Below the pieces are notes generated by a model. It saw nothing but the letters and a program-made list of their open reading frames with translations. It was not told where the DNA came from and did not search any database. A program made the translations under genes and the position numbers. Source: CAYJBH01 sp964371365 (GTDB lineage: Bacteria; Bacillota; Clostridia; Oscillospirales; Ruminococcaceae). Taken from it: a stretch of 16,241 bases of DNA. Positions 14,179 to 16,241 of the stretch are shown here, in pieces. Positions within the stretch are counted from its first letter, which is position 1. Each line of letters begins with the position of its first letter. The stretch spans positions 1 to 16,241 of the forward strand of contig CAYJMO010000052.1 in NCBI GenBank assembly GCA_964371365.1, written 5' to 3'.

Positions 14179-16068
14179 TTAAAATTTAACGGTTAATGTA
14201 CTATTCCCCTTTACAAGAACCTTTTTGAATCCACAAAGATTTTTGTGGGGGATATACTCATATTTAAGCACCGAATAGAGCGTATCGACAGAACTGTTGT
14301 TTGTGATGACCGCAGTGTTCTCATCTGTCCAGCTCTCGTCTATGTTTGCATAGCTAAGCCCATGACCAAACGTATAAAGTGGCTCACCTTTAAAGAATTT
14401 ATAGGTGCGATTTTCCATGCTATAGTCATCAAAAGGTGGCAACTCATCGGTGTTTTTATAAAAGGTTACCGGCAGACGACCGCTCGGGCTGACATCTCCG
14501 AACAGTATCTCGGCAAACGCTGTGCCTGCCTCCGCTCCGGGATAAAAGCACTGTAAAATGGCATTGCACTCGGCATCCTGCTTTGTCAAGTTCATGCAAC
14601 TGCCGGCAATGGAGGTGAAGATCATCGGTTTTCCGAGCTTTGTGATCTCGTTATACAGATCCATCTGTGATTTTGGGAACTCGATATTCTTCTTATCACC
14701 GCCGTCGTCACCGTTGAATCCGTCGCCCTCTTCCCCCTCCATGGTGGCGTTGAGACCGAGGCAGAAGATAACCACGTCGGCATTTTTTGCGGCAAGGATT
14801 GCCTCATTCATCGGCTTTTCCTCGTATGCGCCCAGCACATCTTTATACAGATGACAACCCACGGCATACTGCACACTGTCCGATCTCGACTTAATGCCCT
14901 TTAAAAGGGTGGTGTAGTCGGACGGCATACCGCTGTAGTTGGCGAGCAATACCAGCTTGTCGTCTGCGAGTGGCCCTATAACCGCTATCTTCTCACTGCC
15001 TTTGAGCGGAAGAATGCCGTCATTTTTCAGCATTACTATGCCCTCGCGTGCCATCTGCAGGCTGATTTCACGGTGTTTTTTGCACTCCACCACATCGTAG
15101 GGGATTTTATCATAGACACAGTCATTGTCGAACATACCAAGTCTATATCGAGCGGTAAATAGGCGCTCCACCGCCTCGGTGACCGTCTCCTCGTCCAACA
15201 GTCCGGCGGCTACCGAGGTTTTAAGCCAGACGTATGCCGAGCCACAGTTGAGTTGACAACCGTTTTTGACCGCAATTGCAGAGCTCTCGGCGGCATTCGC
15301 GGTTATCTTGTGGTGTTCATTGATGTCGCAGATAGCACCGCAGTCCGACACTACATAGCCGTCAAAGCCGAACTCACCGTATAATACACCCTTTAAATAA
15401 GTCTCACTTGCGCACGCCGCTTCACCGTTAATTCTGTTGTATGCGCCCATTACGGAGGAGGGGTCGGCGTTGTCGATGCAGTATTTGAACGCCCATAGGT
15501 AGGTCTCGTACAGATCTTTCTCGTCTACAATGGCATCAAAGGAATGTCGGTCCGCCTCGGGACCGCTGTGGACGGCATAGTGCTTGATGGTTGCATCCAA
15601 CTTACGATATTTGGGGTCATCTCCCTCCTGCAACCCTTTAATAAAGGCGGTTCCCATCCTGCCGGTCAGATATGGATCTTCACCGTAGGTTTCATGTCCC
15701 CTGCCCCATCGTGGGTCACGAAAGATGTTGATGTTGGGTGACCAGTAGGTAAGCCCTTGATATATGTCGGTGTAGCCCATCTCACGATAGCGATTGTACT
15801 TCGCCCTTGCCTCGTCCGAAATTGCGACGGCAACCTCGTTCATCAGTTCCGTGTTAAAGCTCGCCGCCATGCTGATAGCCTGGGGGAACACCGTCGCCGC
15901 ACCGGAGCGCGCAACACCGTGCAAGCACTCGTTCCACCAGTTGTAGGCAGGCACACCGAGACGCTCGATAGCCGGTGCGTCATATTTCATCTGGGACAGT
16001 TTTTCCGCAAGGGTCATCTTCGCCACAAGATCTTTTGCTCTTTGTTTGAATTCTGCTTTGTGATCCAT
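14179..16068 (-). CDS. Glycoside hydrolase family 3, beta-xylosidase/beta-glucosidase type
   Basis: Retaining exo-glycosidase of 629 residues without a signal peptide, so it acts on imported oligosaccharides in the cytoplasm. The catalytic TIM barrel (about 1-310) has YNWWNECLHGVAR (42-54), a WSPNINIFRDPRWGRG stretch (109-124), KHYAVHSGPEADRHSF (162-177) and the nucleophile Asp242 in GYVVSDCGAI. The second domain (about 335-560) has IAVIGPLAD and a GEEGDG loop (445-450) that probably carries the acid/base glutamate; a final YTFGHGLSY motif (565-573) follows. The YNWWNE pattern is typical of the xylosidase-like GH3 group, but exact specificity cannot be settled from sequence. The C-terminal Fn3-like part after 575 is only about 54 residues and ends abruptly, shorter than usual. 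It starts 27 bp after livF, behind GAAAGGACAAGG. Confidence 0.9.
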   Translation of the reverse strand: MDHKAEFKQRAKDLVAKMTLAEKLSQMKYDAPAIERLGVPAYNWWNECLHGVARSGAATVFPQAISMAASFNTELMNEVAVAISDEARAKYNRYREMGYTDIYQGLTYWSPNINIFRDPRWGRGHETYGEDPYLTGRMGTAFIKGLQEGDDPKYRKLDATIKHYAVHSGPEADRHSFDAIVDEKDLYETYLWAFKYCIDNADPSSVMGAYNRINGEAACASETYLKGVLYGEFGFDGYVVSDCGAICDINEHHKITANAAESSAIAVKNGCQLNCGSAYVWLKTSVAAGLLDEETVTEAVERLFTARYRLGMFDNDCVYDKIPYDVVECKKHREISLQMAREGIVMLKNDGILPLKGSEKIAVIGPLADDKLVLLANYSGMPSDYTTLLKGIKSRSDSVQYAVGCHLYKDVLGAYEEKPMNEAILAAKNADVVIFCLGLNATMEGEEGDGFNGDDGGDKKNIEFPKSQMDLYNEITKLGKPMIFTSIAGSCMNLTKQDAECNAILQCFYPGAEAGTAFAEILFGDVSPSGRLPVTFYKNTDELPPFDDYSMENRTYKFFKGEPLYTFGHGLSYANIDESWTDENTAVITNNSSVDTLYSVLKYEYIPHKNLCGFKKVLVKGNSTLTVKF

Positions 16069-16095
16069 ATCCTTGTCCTTTCTCTAAATGATAGT

Positions 16096-16241
16096 TTAAC
16101 CGCCAAGATACGCTTTTTTAATGGTGTCGCTCGCTAAAAGTTCAGCACCGGTGCCACTGTCTACAATCTTGCCCGTCTCTAACACATATGCCTTATTTGC
16201 GATAGATAGCGCCATTCGTGCGTTCTGCTCCACCAGCAATA
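16096..16241 (-). CDS. livF: Branched-chain amino acid ABC transporter ATP-binding protein, C-terminal end (partial)
   Basis: The last 47 codons of a gene that continues beyond the right edge of the window. Too short to stand out as an ORF, but the translation reads LLVEQNARMALSIANK, then AYVLETGKIVDSGTG, then ELLASDTIKKAYLGG and stop. This is the characteristic C-terminus of LivF, the ATPase of high-affinity branched-chain amino acid (or related amide/urea) transporters: the VEQN segment follows the Walker B and contains the post-H-loop region, and the AYLGG ending is standard. It is the last gene of a probable liv cluster lying to the right. The GH3 gene follows after only 27 bp on the same strand, so the two may share a transcript. 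Confidence 0.88.
   Translation of the reverse strand, partial: LLVEQNARMALSIANKAYVLETGKIVDSGTGAELLASDTIKKAYLGG

Noticed and set aside
1..16241. CRISPR array, tRNA or rRNA genes, transposases
   Set aside because: No regularly spaced direct repeats, cloverleaf sequences, rRNA segments or transposase genes were seen on reading both strands.

Overview
This window looks like a plant-fibre-degrading anaerobe of the Clostridia, probably a gut member of the Oscillospiraceae or a related group. The signs are strong AGGAGG-type ribosome binding sites, a class II xylose isomerase, the anaerobe-typical GGGtGRT protein paired with a NifU-like scaffold, and a cytoplasmic family 3 glycosidase. The taxonomic guess is inference; no rRNA or tRNA gene is present.

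Layout. Positions 1-474 hold no convincing gene but carry a perfect 33-nt palindrome, several potential RNA stems and the terminator of the xylose operon. Positions 475-4375 (minus strand) are an operon of a LacI-family regulator, xylose isomerase (xylA) and xylulokinase (xylB), with a GC-rich hairpin between xylA and xylB. A 206-bp divergent promoter region separates it from a plus-strand operon at 4582-9515: mannonate dehydratase (uxuA), an unassigned TIM-barrel sugar isomerase/epimerase-like protein, glucuronate isomerase (uxaC) and a fructuronate-reductase-type dehydrogenase (uxuB). That operon ends in a 15-bp terminator hairpin shared with the convergent genes on its right.

Positions 9586-12162 (minus) carry a methyl-accepting chemotaxis protein, a TspO/MBR membrane protein and a small Dabb-domain protein, with a REP/MITE-like inverted repeat upstream. 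Positions 12307-14074 (minus) hold the two-gene NifU-like scaffold / GGGtGRT unit with its own terminator. Positions 14179-16241 (minus) hold a GH3 glycosidase of the beta-xylosidase type directly downstream of the 3' end of livF, a branched-chain amino acid transporter ATPase.

How the genes work together. XylA and XylB convert xylose to xylulose 5-phosphate. UxaC, UxuB and UxuA convert glucuronate through fructuronate and mannonate to 2-keto-3-deoxygluconate. Xylose and (methyl)glucuronate are the sugars released from glucuronoxylan, and a GH3 xylosidase-like enzyme lies about 10 kb away, so the simplest reading is a cytoplasmic glucuronoxylan-sugar locus with one regulator gene at the divergent junction. 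The KDG kinase and KDPG aldolase needed to finish the uronate route are not in this window. The least understood parts are the TIM-barrel protein in the uronate operon, the GGGtGRT/NifU-like pair and the dispersed palindromic sequences.
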